This document shows, piece after piece, positions 36,501-42,061 of a stretch of 64,000 nt of DNA. Source of the DNA: Lysobacter enzymogenes (GTDB lineage Bacteria; Pseudomonadota; Gammaproteobacteria; Xanthomonadales; Xanthomonadaceae); the NCBI RefSeq assembly GCF_900106525.1, contig NZ_FNOG01000005.1, positions 248,001 through 312,000 on the forward strand, read 5' to 3'. Positions within the stretch are counted from its first letter, which is position 1. Every line of letters begins with the position of its first letter. Both the position numbers and the translations under genes were made by a program. The notes under the pieces are model-generated. The model was given only the letters and a program-made list of their open reading frames with translations, made no database searches and was not told where the DNA came from.

Positions 36501-39500
36501 GCGCGAGGCCGGTACTTCTTCGATGCAGTCGCGGCCGTCGCGCAGGTTGCGCCAGAACGCATCGAGGTCGCGCGCCTGCGGGTAGCGTCCGCTGAGGCCG
36601 ACGATGGCGATGGGCTCGTCCGCGTAGCGGTTTGCGCCCGCCGCATCGGCGGCGGCGCGCAGCGCGGGACGGCGCAGGCTGGTCGTGCTCGGGCGCGAGG
36701 CGGATTCGCTCGGAACGGGCTGCGTCGTCGTCGCGGCCGGCGTCTGCGCCATGCCGCCCGCATCGAGCCGGCGCAGCGTGTCGGCGTGCTCGCGGGCGAA
36801 GTAGCCGGCCAGCTCAGCGATGCTGAGATATTCGAAGAACAAGGTGCGCGGCAGCGCGCCGAAGCTGGCCTCGAGCAGACGGGTCAGGTCGAGCGCCAGG
36901 ATCGAATCGATGCCGTAGTCTTCCAGCGGCGCGGCCGGGTCGAGGCGTTGCGCCGGCAGCTTGAGCAGGCCGGCCATGCGTTCGCACAGCAGGCGTTGCG
37001 CGAGCGCGTGCAGGTCGTCGACAGGCGCGGTGGCGACGACTGCGCTCGCATCGACCGCGGCGCCGCGCCGCGCGGGCGCGGCGTCCAGGCCGAGCGCGGC
37101 GCGCATGCGCGCGGTGTCGCCGTCCATCACCAGCACGCGCTCGCGGCCTTCGGCCAGGCTGCGGTGGAACAGGCGCAGGCCGGTGGCGTTGCGCAGCGGG
37201 CGTACGCCGGTGCTCGCGCTCAGGGCGGCTTCGCCGTCGGCGTCCAGGCGCATGCCGCCTTCGCGCCAGTACGGCCAGGCGATGGCCAGGGTGTGGCCGC
37301 GCCGCGCGCCGGCTTCGGCCATACGATTGCGCTGGCCGGCGAATTCGTCGAGGAAACCGTTCGCCGCGGCATAGCCGGCCTGGCCGGCGTTGCCCAGCGC
37401 CGACGACAGCGACGAGAACAGGGCGAGGAAATCCAGATCCAGGTCGGCGCTGGCGGCATCGAGGTTGAACGTGCCGCGTACCTTCGGCGCCAGCACCGCA
37501 TCCAGCGCGTCCAGCGGCTGGGTCGCGATCAGCCCGTCGGCGATGACGCCGGCGCTGTGAATGACGCCGTCGATGCGGCCGTAGCGCGCGGCCAACGCGT
37601 GCAGGCGTTCGCGCAGCTCGGACGCGTCGTCGAGGTCGAGTTGGACGTATTCGATTTGCAAGCCTTCACCGCGCAGCGCGTCCAGCGCTGCTTGCCGCGG
37701 CGATTCGCGCACCGCGTCCGCGCTGGCGCGACCGGCCAGCAGGACGCGTACGCCGGGGCAGCGACGCAGCAGATCGCGGGCGAACACCAGGCCGAGGCCA
37801 CCGAGGCCGCCGGTGATCAGATAGGTGCCGCCGTGCTTCAGCGCCAGCGCGGTGTCGGCGCCTGCCTCGGCCGGTTCCGGCAGCAGTTGCCAGCGCGCCG
37901 CTTCGCGCCGCCCGGCGCGCAGACGCAACAGCGGCTCGTGCGCGGATTCGCGCTCGCGCTGCAGCAGCTCCGCCAGGGCCGGCGCGTCGATGGCCGGATC
38001 GACGGCAATCAATTGCGCGCGCAGACGAGCATTCTCCGCGCCGGCGCTGAGCAGCATGCCCGACAAGCCGAGCAGTAAGGCGTCTTCGATGCGGTCGGGC
38101 ACGACGACCTGGAACGCCGCTTCGCTGCGCGGCCGCGCGCTCAGCACGGCTTTGAGTTCGGCCAGGCAGTGCTGCGCCAACGCGGTGTAGCGCTGGGCTT
38201 GATCGTCCTGCGGATCGAACAGAACGGCATGCGCCTGCGGATCTATTGCGGCCGGGTCGATCTGCGGCAGGCCGAAAATCAGGGTGCGCAGCGCCTCACG
38301 CGCAGGCGCCGGTTGCGCCGTCGCGTCCTGCCAAACGCGGGTCGCGCGCAAGCTGGAGTGGGCGCTCTTGCCGAACGGCCGCGCGATGAAGCCGCGCAGG
38401 CTCGCGCACACCGCGCCGTCGCCGTCGCACAGGTCCAGGTCGAGCGCCCCGCCCTCGCCCGCCGCTCGTCGCGCGACGACGTAGAGCTCGCGCGGCAACG
38501 CCGAATACTGGCGTAGCGAGGTCAGCGCGAACGGTACCAGCGGCCGCTCGGGCGCGTCGTCGGGGTCGATCAGCAGCCAAGTCGCGGCTTGCAGCGCGCC
38601 GTCGACCAGGCTCGGATGCAGGCCGAACTGGCCGGCGTCGGCCTCTTGCGCGGCCGGCAGGCGCAGCCGCGCCAGCACTTCGCCGCCGCCGCGCTGCAGC
38701 TCGACGATAGGCCGGTGCGCCGGCCCGTATTCCAGGCCCATCGCGGCGAACGCGGCGTAGACCGCGTCGTGATCCCAACGCTGCTCCGCGCTGGCCGAGC
38801 GCGCAGCATCGAGATCCAGGCGCGGCGCGGCCGCGTCCGCGCAGGCCATCGCGCGGCCCTGGCAATGGATGGTGTCGGGCTCGCCGTAGGCTTCGAAATC
38901 CACGCGTCCTTCGCCGTGGGCGATCAGCGCCAAATCCAGGCGGCGCTCGCCGCTCACCGTCGCCGGCTGCAGCCAGACCACGTCGCGCAGTTCCCACGCC
39001 TGTGTGCCAGCACCGGCCTGGGCGAGAGCGGCGCGGGCCATTTCCAGGTAGGCCACACCGGGCAGCACCGGCGAGGCCTGCTCTTCGCCGCCGCGCACGC
39101 GATGATCGCGCAGGAAGAATTCGTCGCCGTGGAACAGCGAGCTGTAGCGGACTTCGGCGAGGTCGGAGGTATTGGCGTGCAGCAGCGGATGCAGCATCGA
39201 CCGCGCCGGCGCCGCCGGCGTCTCGTCGATCCAGTGGCGCTCGCGCGCGAACACGTAGGTCGGCAGGCCGATCCGACGCGGACGCCCGGCGGGATACAGC
39301 GAATCCCAATCGGCGCTGCCCTCGGCCAGCCATTGCGCGGCCGGGGCCGGCAGATCGGCGGCCGCATCGCACTCGCCGCCCGCCGCGAACGCGTCCAGCC
39401 GTTCGCGCAGTTGCGCCAGCGACGACACCGCGAACGCGGCGCGCTGCGCCAGCGTCTCGCGGCCGGCCTGCAAAGTGAAAGCGAGTTCGGTCAAGTCCAG

Positions 39501-40940
39501 CGGCGTCTTGTCGGCTTGCGCGCGGGCGATGAATTTCGCCAGCCGCGCCGCGTATTCGCGCAAGCTGTCCTCGCTGCGTGCGGAGATCGGTACCAACGCC
39601 GGCGGCGCGCCGGCGCGGCGCTTGGCCGCGGGCTTGCGCGCCGGCGCTTGTTCCAGCACCACGAAGGCATTGGTGCCGCCCACGCCGAGGCTGTTGACCG
39701 CGGCGCGGCGCGGCCCCTTCTGCCGCCACGGCTGCGCCTGGGTGTTGACGAAGAACGGCGTGGCGTCGAACTTGATCCGCGGGTTGGCCTGCTGGAAATG
39801 CAGCAACGGCGGAATGACGCCGCGTTCGACCGCCAGCGCGGCCTTGATGAAGCCGACGATGCCAGCCGCCGCTTCCAGATGGCCGATGTTGGCCTTGACC
39901 GCGCCGAGCGCGCAGTAGCCCTTGGCGTCGGTGTCCTCGCGGAACGCCGCGGACAAGGCCTTGACCTCTTCCGGATCGCCCATCGCCGTGCCGGTGCCGT
40001 GCGCTTCGACCAGGCCGATGCTGGCCGCGTCCACGCCGGCGTCGGCCAGCGCCGCGCGGATGCAGGCGATCTGCCCGCGCGCGCTGCTGGCGGCGTAGCT
40101 CATCTTGCCCTTGCCGTCGTTGCCGATGGCCGAGCCCTTGATCACTGCGCGCACCGGGTCGCCGTCGCGCAGCGCGTCGCTCAGGCGCTTGATCAGCACC
40201 AGGCCCATGCCACTGCCGAACACCACGCCGTCGGCGCCGGCGTCGAAGCTGCGCACCCGGCCGCTGCGCGAGAAGATGTAGCCGTCCTTGTAGCGATAGC
40301 CGTGGCCGTTGGGCACGCGCACGCTGACGCCGCCGGCCAGGGCCATGTCGCACTCGCCCGCCATCAGGCTCAAACGCGCCTGGTGCAGCGCCACCAGCGA
40401 GGTCGAGCACGCCGTCTGCACGGTCATGCTCGGGCCGGTCAGGTTGAGCTTGTACGACAGATAGGTGGCGAGAAAATCCTTGTCGTTGCCCAGGTGGGTC
40501 GGGCTGGCGGTGATCTTCTCGAAGCGGCCCAATCGGTTGACGTAATGCGAGAAATAGCTGGTGCCCACGCCGCCGGCGCCGGCGAACACGCCGACCCGGC
40601 GCGGCTCGCGCCCGCCGTAGCCGGCGTCTTCCAGGGTTTCCCAGGCGCATTGCAGCAGCAGCCGGATCTGCGGATCCATCAGCTCCGCTTCCAGCGGCGA
40701 CACCTTGAACAGGCCCGCGTCGAACAACTCCACCCCGTCCAGCGGCGCGCCGGCCTTGACGTAGTCCGGATCCGACAGCTCCGTCTCGGCCACGCCCGCG
40801 GCGCGCAAGGCTCGATCGTCGAGCGCGCGGATGGCGTCGCGGCCGGCGCACAGGCCGTCCCAGAACTCGGCCGTGTCGGCCGCGCCGGGGAAACGGCCGG
40901 ACAGACCGATGACGGCGACATCCTCGCGATTGATCTTCAT
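24543..40940 (-). CDS. PKS-C: trans-AT polyketide synthase KS-DH-KR-ACP-KS-DH0-ECH-ECH-ECH2-ACP2-KS-ACP3-DHlike-KS-DH
   Basis: 5465-residue modular PKS, no AT domain. KS1 about 5-428 has Cys178 in TACSTS, unlike the SSS of the other KSs, and sits at the very N terminus. DH1 about 581-853, His613, DGALQ. KR1 about 880-1285, Tyr1190. ACP1 Ser1346. KS2 about 1439-1884, Cys1623. DH0 about 2062-2271 has no catalytic His. Three crotonase-fold domains lie at about 2378-2573, 2611-2802 and 2829-3079. Tandem ACPs have Ser3138 and Ser3234. KS3 about 3322-3745, Cys3489. An ACP triplet has Ser3993, Ser4078 and Ser4181. A DH-like fold spans about 4257-4530. KS4 about 4564-4987, Cys4734, with HGTAT in place of HGTGT. 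DH3 about 5166-5444, His5196. The protein ends at DH3, so reduction and carriage for this module lie in PKS-D. The start lies 76 bases after the free ACP gene. KS1 is probably primed by that ACP, which makes this the likely first extension protein. Confidence 0.95.
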   Translation of the reverse strand: MKINREDVAVIGLSGRFPGAADTAEFWDGLCAGRDAIRALDDRALRAAGVAETELSDPDYVKAGAPLDGVELFDAGLFKVSPLEAELMDPQIRLLLQCAWETLEDAGYGGREPRRVGVFAGAGGVGTSYFSHYVNRLGRFEKITASPTHLGNDKDFLATYLSYKLNLTGPSMTVQTACSTSLVALHQARLSLMAGECDMALAGGVSVRVPNGHGYRYKDGYIFSRSGRVRSFDAGADGVVFGSGMGLVLIKRLSDALRDGDPVRAVIKGSAIGNDGKGKMSYAASSARGQIACIRAALADAGVDAASIGLVEAHGTGTAMGDPEEVKALSAAFREDTDAKGYCALGAVKANIGHLEAAAGIVGFIKAALAVERGVIPPLLHFQQANPRIKFDATPFFVNTQAQPWRQKGPRRAAVNSLGVGGTNAFVVLEQAPARKPAAKRRAGAPPALVPISARSEDSLREYAARLAKFIARAQADKTPLDLTELAFTLQAGRETLAQRAAFAVSSLAQLRERLDAFAAGGECDAAADLPAPAAQWLAEGSADWDSLYPAGRPRRIGLPTYVFARERHWIDETPAAPARSMLHPLLHANTSDLAEVRYSSLFHGDEFFLRDHRVRGGEEQASPVLPGVAYLEMARAALAQAGAGTQAWELRDVVWLQPATVSGERRLDLALIAHGEGRVDFEAYGEPDTIHCQGRAMACADAAAPRLDLDAARSASAEQRWDHDAVYAAFAAMGLEYGPAHRPIVELQRGGGEVLARLRLPAAQEADAGQFGLHPSLVDGALQAATWLLIDPDDAPERPLVPFALTSLRQYSALPRELYVVARRAAGEGGALDLDLCDGDGAVCASLRGFIARPFGKSAHSSLRATRVWQDATAQPAPAREALRTLIFGLPQIDPAAIDPQAHAVLFDPQDDQAQRYTALAQHCLAELKAVLSARPRSEAAFQVVVPDRIEDALLLGLSGMLLSAGAENARLRAQLIAVDPAIDAPALAELLQRERESAHEPLLRLRAGRREAARWQLLPEPAEAGADTALALKHGGTYLITGGLGGLGLVFARDLLRRCPGVRVLLAGRASADAVRESPRQAALDALRGEGLQIEYVQLDLDDASELRERLHALAARYGRIDGVIHSAGVIADGLIATQPLDALDAVLAPKVRGTFNLDAASADLDLDFLALFSSLSSALGNAGQAGYAAANGFLDEFAGQRNRMAEAGARRGHTLAIAWPYWREGGMRLDADGEAALSASTGVRPLRNATGLRLFHRSLAEGRERVLVMDGDTARMRAALGLDAAPARRGAAVDASAVVATAPVDDLHALAQRLLCERMAGLLKLPAQRLDPAAPLEDYGIDSILALDLTRLLEASFGALPRTLFFEYLSIAELAGYFAREHADTLRRLDAGGMAQTPAATTTQPVPSESASRPSTTSLRRPALRAAADAAGANRYADEPIAIVGLSGRYPQARDLDAFWRNLRDGRDCIEEVPASRWNWRDYYSEDRSVPGRHYSKWGGFIEGVDEFDARFFNIAPIEAELLDPQERLFLEHAWMAIEDAGLTRAALQIPAGDARAVQELAGQVGVYAGVMYGEYQLIGAENSLRGKRMGFASNPASVANRVSYALNLHGPSMTVDTMCSSSLSAIHLACQDLKLGRTDAAIAGGVNVTVHPNKYLMLSAGQFISGDGHCQSFGEGGDGYVPGEGVGAVVLKRLSDAQRDGNRIYGLIRGSALSHGGKTNGYTVPNPQAQASAIRQALRESGLPARRIGYVEAHGTGTKLGDPIEIAALTKVFRESSGDSGFCLIGSAKSNIGHCEAAAGIAGLTKVLLQLQHGQIVPSLHSAKLNPHIDFAATPFVVNQGLREWPAPQHEGRALPRVAGISSFGAGGSNAHLIVEEYLAPASAPVADAAQMLPLSARTSEQLRRKAADLLAWLEQPGREVVLADLAHTLQSGREAMDERLAVVADSPAQLRERLRAWLDGDERGVYRGQAKASRERLAEALNGLDLAAELAQWRERGEHAAPLRLWALGLELDWAALRPPSAATRRMLALPAYPFARQRHWIEPFTAEKAATRVDALHPLLHSNESGIDRCAYAARFEGNEFFLADGALSEAACLEMARAAVAHALTPSRQGLELQLRELAWAQPRQAPADGRYRISLFEQRGERVRFEIHSGEGVDEVVHCQGVAVYAEPVQADSIAPGPGELTLPAVLADSLGDYFLHPLLLQAAFSSASMQAPLKLDSLSVLGAAATPSRLALRAGVGDAQAFDLDLCAADGRVWAQLRGLRFAAAAAQANSSAAASGQTVFAPISSIAAATTAKAAPRRIAFAAAASVAFITSTTDTAPAGLDKPREIALAPAVAEAGWPASTTAKPRVSLAVATANAVASAPQPSSREDIALFDEGKGVFALHLHGGGFDAEAAVTLTQALRAAAAEPSLKTLLLLAAPGALAGGDAAVHAAALDAGLYRAAAEFPYPLIAALRGDADGPGLLFATLADVPVCAEQGRYALASSERGLPPRFARDLARLRFGRALADDLLLRPHGARGSELAQVGWTCSVLAADAVEAQARAVAGDLAAKSASALSLLKQELAAPLLDAVCALAPVDAAPVTSESKLATTAAVELPAAAEGTRAYPLDADIFSLEVRAQAGAAWADEVRRMLVELATNAGCRGIVLACADALPAPAGEQGTLASLQALAETLAALDCPVIAALPAGADGAAWLAALFCDGVVYAQDATYDAQGLFDDDALAAPALSVFAARLGEAPARRLLLGGLRLDGAALAREAQAVRVSPASETIAEAGRLAAELAQWPRAELALWKRVEPSPFAQAAMQTTADEAMVDAVAPATGVIDLDSQAISAQWHAGGVLEIGMHDRQSRNMFSPEFSRGLRAAFAHAESPACRAVVLSGFERYFAAGGTRETLLAIHQGRARFTDDQVFELPLRCPVPVIAAMQGHAVGAGWALGMYADVSLFSRESRYFSPYMGYGFTPGAGSTLLFAQRIGRDLARESLLSAREYAGDELVARGLRQPLSARAQTVAEALALAARIARLPRARLIALKREWNRALEAGLEQAYAHELAMHERTFVGQADTLALIERSFAAAGELATAPVAPSPAVASAALALTDIVAELRRSLAHELRLPEEEIGADEEFVALGLDSITGVTWIRRVNERYGTAIEAIQVYSHPTLERLARHVQSLAAAAPAVASTPAPASENNRIAAADVAATLRRLLAEELRLSEQDIGADEPFVDLGLDSITGVTWVRRINERYGTAIEAVQVYSHPTLARLSAFVAEKAGATASPAEPVPMPASPTANIASNAEPARVVLTAQRHNARRTTAPTGDGIAVIGMSGQFAQARDLEQFWDNLANARDCIAEVPAQRWDLARYYQPGDAVPGKTNSRWLGALEDYDRFDPAFFNISPREARSMDPQQRLFLQACWHGIEHAGYNPKALAGSNCGVFVGCAAGDYHQLSRRERLSGQGFTGAAPSILAARISYFLDLHGPSLAVDTACSSSLVALANACDSLASGATDLALAGGVNVMAGPAMHIMTAQVGMLGAGGRCRTFDAAADGIALGEGVGVVVLKRLADAERDGDCIHGVIEAWGVNQDGRSNGITAPNADAQARLQGDVYRRFGVDPAGIQLVEAHGTGTALGDPIEVAALKTAFAAHTARSGYCALGSVKSNIGHCLSAAGVSGVLKLLLALRHRQLPPTLHFSRLNPHIALDGSPFYVNDRLREWNVEAGVRRRAAINAFGFSGTNAHAVISEYQPRPADVPARGAVLAPLSAATSEQLRIKARELLARVEVGVEDLASLAYTLQVGREAMGERAAVVASDAAGLARGLRALAESDDPAALRTAGVLRGRAGADKDTLAAFAAEPDFQRMLERWIDGGELVRLGELWAKGLALDWRRFRAAGTPRRMALPLHPFARERYWIEAEDEAAVPTPSVVVAESFAAPAAAQTMRPVASEVVADAARNDAAALERLQAQLRESLAEALFMRAAEVGLDKPFNELGLDSIVGVEWVKALNQQLGCELSATRIYDYPSVRALAAYLHTAAPSAKAAAVAPAALREELRDSLAEALFMRPADIGWNKSFAELGLDSIVGVEWVKNINRRYGTSLSATRVYDYPSIDLLAAYLAEQTGAAGVAAVVEAPAAAAPAAAPQPQARAADEFQRELRDSLAEALYMRPGDIGLDKSFTELGLDSIVGVEWMKQVNQRYGTQIAALRVYDYPSVRSLAAHLLEHLPAAPAAALRAHTPARSAEAIADLFAPLAVPAAPQSDYFGAGERRGDFAADGELSLLYRIAPERNIGLREHVVFGRHLLPTDAYVELLLAAFAEHFGDAPVVLRDLALANPLLGEPGNERRLRLTLRRHTEGLQCFVRSSAGADDSDETLHLSGLLVPTDEAAPISLRRDFAVERRLMHSEIATNAGDCYAPLQDLAFGADAASGRIRSAAVGGRFRADPFALYGALCTAINAAGHIAAQRYGAHDDQFLPHRLGRVAVEAGAAEAGELHSHAELRRAEADALEFDVELSDAAGRVRARLDGLVLRRVGRAALQRRDTARREAVPALPAPRAVATVGEARHADKVAIVGMSCRFPMSEDLDAFWDNLAQGRDCIGEIPPQRWAGQGEWFHPDPRHPRTSYSKWAGLLDDIAAFDPLFFGISPAEAELIDPQQRIFLEQCWKAIEHAGYAPGALSGQACGVYVGCAAGDYARVLGAAGQDGAGAAFMGTSSAILAARIAYFLNLKGAALAVDTACSSSLVALHLACESIRSGENRWALCGGINLLTTPIGHVLTSQVGMPSRDGRCAAFDASAGGIVFSEGCGVVLLKSLAQAQADNDRILGVIEGSGINQDGKTNGITAPSAQAQERLLSQVYARHGIDPARIGYVEAHGTATALGDPIEVDALRTVFDRAGAAAGGCALGSVKSNIGHTGFAAGVAGVIKVLLCLQRRELVPTVHYTKANPHIRFEDSPFYVNTERRDWRSDGRRLATVSSFGFSGTNAHVVIGEHFAIDDAAPATGPVLLPLSARSQAQLRAKAADLLAWLQREPAPDLHRLAYTLQVGRDAMEHRLGCIAAEAEQLRAQLQGWLDGRPRVPGLEHGRADGEDRTLAVFAADEDMRAVFEQWLERGQLPKLLELWVRGLDIDWHRLHRGRAPRRLSLPDYPFARERCWVQPSTSAATASPQARLHPLLHRNTSDLSLQSYRSGFDGSEFFLADHRVRGRRVLPAVAQLEMARAAFADALPLSEDGALLELRHVAWAQPLSVDGPCEVGIAVYAEDDGALGFEIYSHDADADDEILHCQGRGAAIAAPAPAPLDLVGLRQRMREGRSEAAALYPHLAGKGLEYGPAFQGVVAIERGVGETLAELRLPAAAAGEGYVLHPSLLDSALQASIPLIEVASGGAAALPFALESLRAFAPCAPRMHAWVRYAADGGSESGPGRVIKVDIDLCGDDGAVCVQMRGFASRPLPPGAPAADELNAAQAVELG
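27350..28170 (-). other. DH-like domain after ACP triplet in PKS-C
   Basis: Residues about 4257-4530 of PKS-C have a double-hotdog, dehydratase-like pattern. The first motif is intact (His4291 in HVVFGRHLLP). The second motif reads DPFALYGALC where a dehydratase has a DxxxQ/H motif with its catalytic Asp. The domain sits after three ACPs and before KS4, not between KS and ACP. Pyran-synthase and double-bond-shifting domains of trans-AT systems are DH relatives with altered second motifs, so cyclisation, isomerisation or an inactive scaffold are all possible. I cannot choose between them from the sequence. Confidence 0.6.
28295..29080 (-). other. Tandem ACP triplet in PKS-C
   Basis: Three consecutive carrier domains carry near-identical GLDSIVGVEW motifs with Ser3993, Ser4078 and Ser4181. 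All three have Trp six residues after the phosphopantetheine serine, the signature known for beta-branching ACPs. The inter-ACP linkers are Ala/Pro-rich. The triplet follows KS3 directly with no processing domain in between, which fits a beta-keto intermediate offered to a trans-acting HMG-synthase cassette. Confidence 0.85.
31115..31640 (-). other. Tandem beta-branching ACP pair in PKS-C
   Basis: Two carrier domains (Ser3138, Ser3234) share the motif GLDSITGVTW. Each has Trp at +6 from the serine and a downstream YSHPTL segment. They follow the PksI-like ECH2 domain directly, so the beta-branch is probably installed on these carriers. Confidence 0.85.
31703..33810 (-). other. Triple crotonase-fold block in PKS-C
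   Basis: Three crotonase-superfamily domains in tandem, PKS-C residues about 2378-2573, 2611-2802 and 2829-3079. The third closely resembles PksI-type ECH2 decarboxylases (GGTRETLLAI, GRARFTDD, AAMQGHAVGAGW, YGFTPGAG, MHERTF). The first two keep the fold pattern but have lost most recognisable catalytic segments and are probably structural or strongly diverged. The block follows an inactive DH. Confidence 0.8.
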
Positions 40941-41016
40941 GCGTGCGTTTCTCAGGCGGATTCGGTCGCGCCGCGGCGCGGTACAGGCGGTAACTGAAGC
41001 GAAAGGCCGGGCGCGC

Positions 41017-41283
41017 TCAGCGCACGCGAGCCAGGGCGTTCTCGTAGACCCGGCACAGGTCGGCGACGGTGCGGATGTCGGTGATCATCACGTCCTCGTC
41101 CTGGAACGGGTCCACGCCCAGTTCTTCTTCAAGGTTGGCGATCAAGGCCGCGACCGCGAGCGAGGTGAAGCCCAGCTCGTCGACGATCTCGGCGTCCTCG
41201 CGCAGCGCCGGCAAGGCGATGCCGCGCTGTTCGGCCACGGTGCGCAGGGTGCGCAGGACGGTTTCTTTGCTGTCGTTGCTCAT
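41017..41283 (-). CDS. Free-standing acyl carrier protein
   Basis: 88-residue carrier protein. Ser41 lies in the motif ELGFTSLAV at the start of helix 2, the place of the phosphopantetheine serine. The usual Asp before it is Thr here. The rest is acidic and helical, as expected. AGGAG lies 8 bases before the ATG. It is 12 bases downstream of the SDR gene and directly upstream of PKS-C, whose protein starts with a KS and has no loading domain. The likely job is to carry the activated starter, or an intermediate made by the ligase/SDR pair, to KS1 of PKS-C. It could instead be the donor ACP of a beta-branching cassette, but no HMG synthase or decarboxylating KS gene is next to it. Confidence 0.85.
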   Translation of the reverse strand: MSNDSKETVLRTLRTVAEQRGIALPALREDAEIVDELGFTSLAVAALIANLEEELGVDPFQDEDVMITDIRTVADLCRVYENALARVR

Positions 41284-41295
41284 GCTGTCGTCTCC

Positions 41296-42042
41296 TCAGA
41301 CGGTAAGGCCGCCGTCGACCACGAAGGTCTGGCCGGTCACGAATCGGGAAGCGTCGGAGAGCAGGAAGGCGACCACGCTGGACACGTCATCGACGGTGCC
41401 CAGGCGCCCCAGCGGGGTCTGCCGGATGATCCGGCTCTTCTGCTGCTCGGTGAGTTCGGAGGTCATCTCGGTTTCCATGAAGCCCGGCGCGACCGAGTTG
41501 ACCCGGATGCCCATCGGCCCGAGTTCCTTGGACAGGCTGCGGGTGAGGCCGTCGAGCGCGGCCTTGGTCGCGCTGTACGCGCCGACGCCCTTGAAACCGC
41601 GCACGCCGACCACCGAGGACACGTTGACGATGACGCCGGCGCCGCCGACCATCATTTGCTTGGCGCAGCCCTGCGAGAGGTTGATCGCGCCGCCGAGGTT
41701 GACCTGCAGCATGCGTTCGACGTCGCGGCTCTTCATCATCGTCAGCAGGCCTTCGTGGGCCATGCCGGCGCTGTTGACCAGATACCCCACCCGGCCCAGG
41801 CGCTGGCGCACGCGCTGCAGGAAACCGGCCAGTTGCGCGTCTTGAGCGATGTCGACGGCTTCCCAGTGGAAGTCGTCGGGATGGCGCTGCGACAGCGCCT
41901 CGACTTCGGCAGTGGACTTGCGACTGAAGGTGGCGACGCGGTAGCCCAGCTCCAGCAGGGTGCGGCAGATGTTCAGCCCCAGGCCCTTGCTGCCGCCGCT
42001 GACCACCACGACCTTGCGCGGATTGATTTCGATCTGGCTCAT
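41296..42042 (-). CDS. FabG-like short-chain dehydrogenase/reductase
   Basis: 248-residue classical SDR. Nucleotide-binding motif GGSKGLG at 16-22, NSAG near 90, Asn115, Ser142/Ser143, and the YSATK motif with Tyr156 and Lys160. The C terminus (GQTFVVDGG) is typical of 3-oxoacyl-ACP reductases. The ATG at 42042 has AAGGA 6 bases upstream. In-frame sequence upstream of it is arginine/proline-rich and overlaps the ligase stop, so I rejected it. The gene lies between the ligase and the free ACP and probably reduces a beta-keto group on that ACP during starter formation. The substrate cannot be read from the sequence. Confidence 0.9.
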   Translation of the reverse strand: MSQIEINPRKVVVVSGGSKGLGLNICRTLLELGYRVATFSRKSTAEVEALSQRHPDDFHWEAVDIAQDAQLAGFLQRVRQRLGRVGYLVNSAGMAHEGLLTMMKSRDVERMLQVNLGGAINLSQGCAKQMMVGGAGVIVNVSSVVGVRGFKGVGAYSATKAALDGLTRSLSKELGPMGIRVNSVAPGFMETEMTSELTEQQKSRIIRQTPLGRLGTVDDVSSVVAFLLSDASRFVTGQTFVVDGGLTV

Positions 42043-42061
42043 GCGATGTCCTTGTGCGCGC

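Noticed and set aside
40967-40980. Fourteen-base GC palindrome between the free ACP gene and PKS-C as an operator
   Set aside because: Palindromes made only of G and C arise easily at this base composition, and no second copy or promoter accompanies it.
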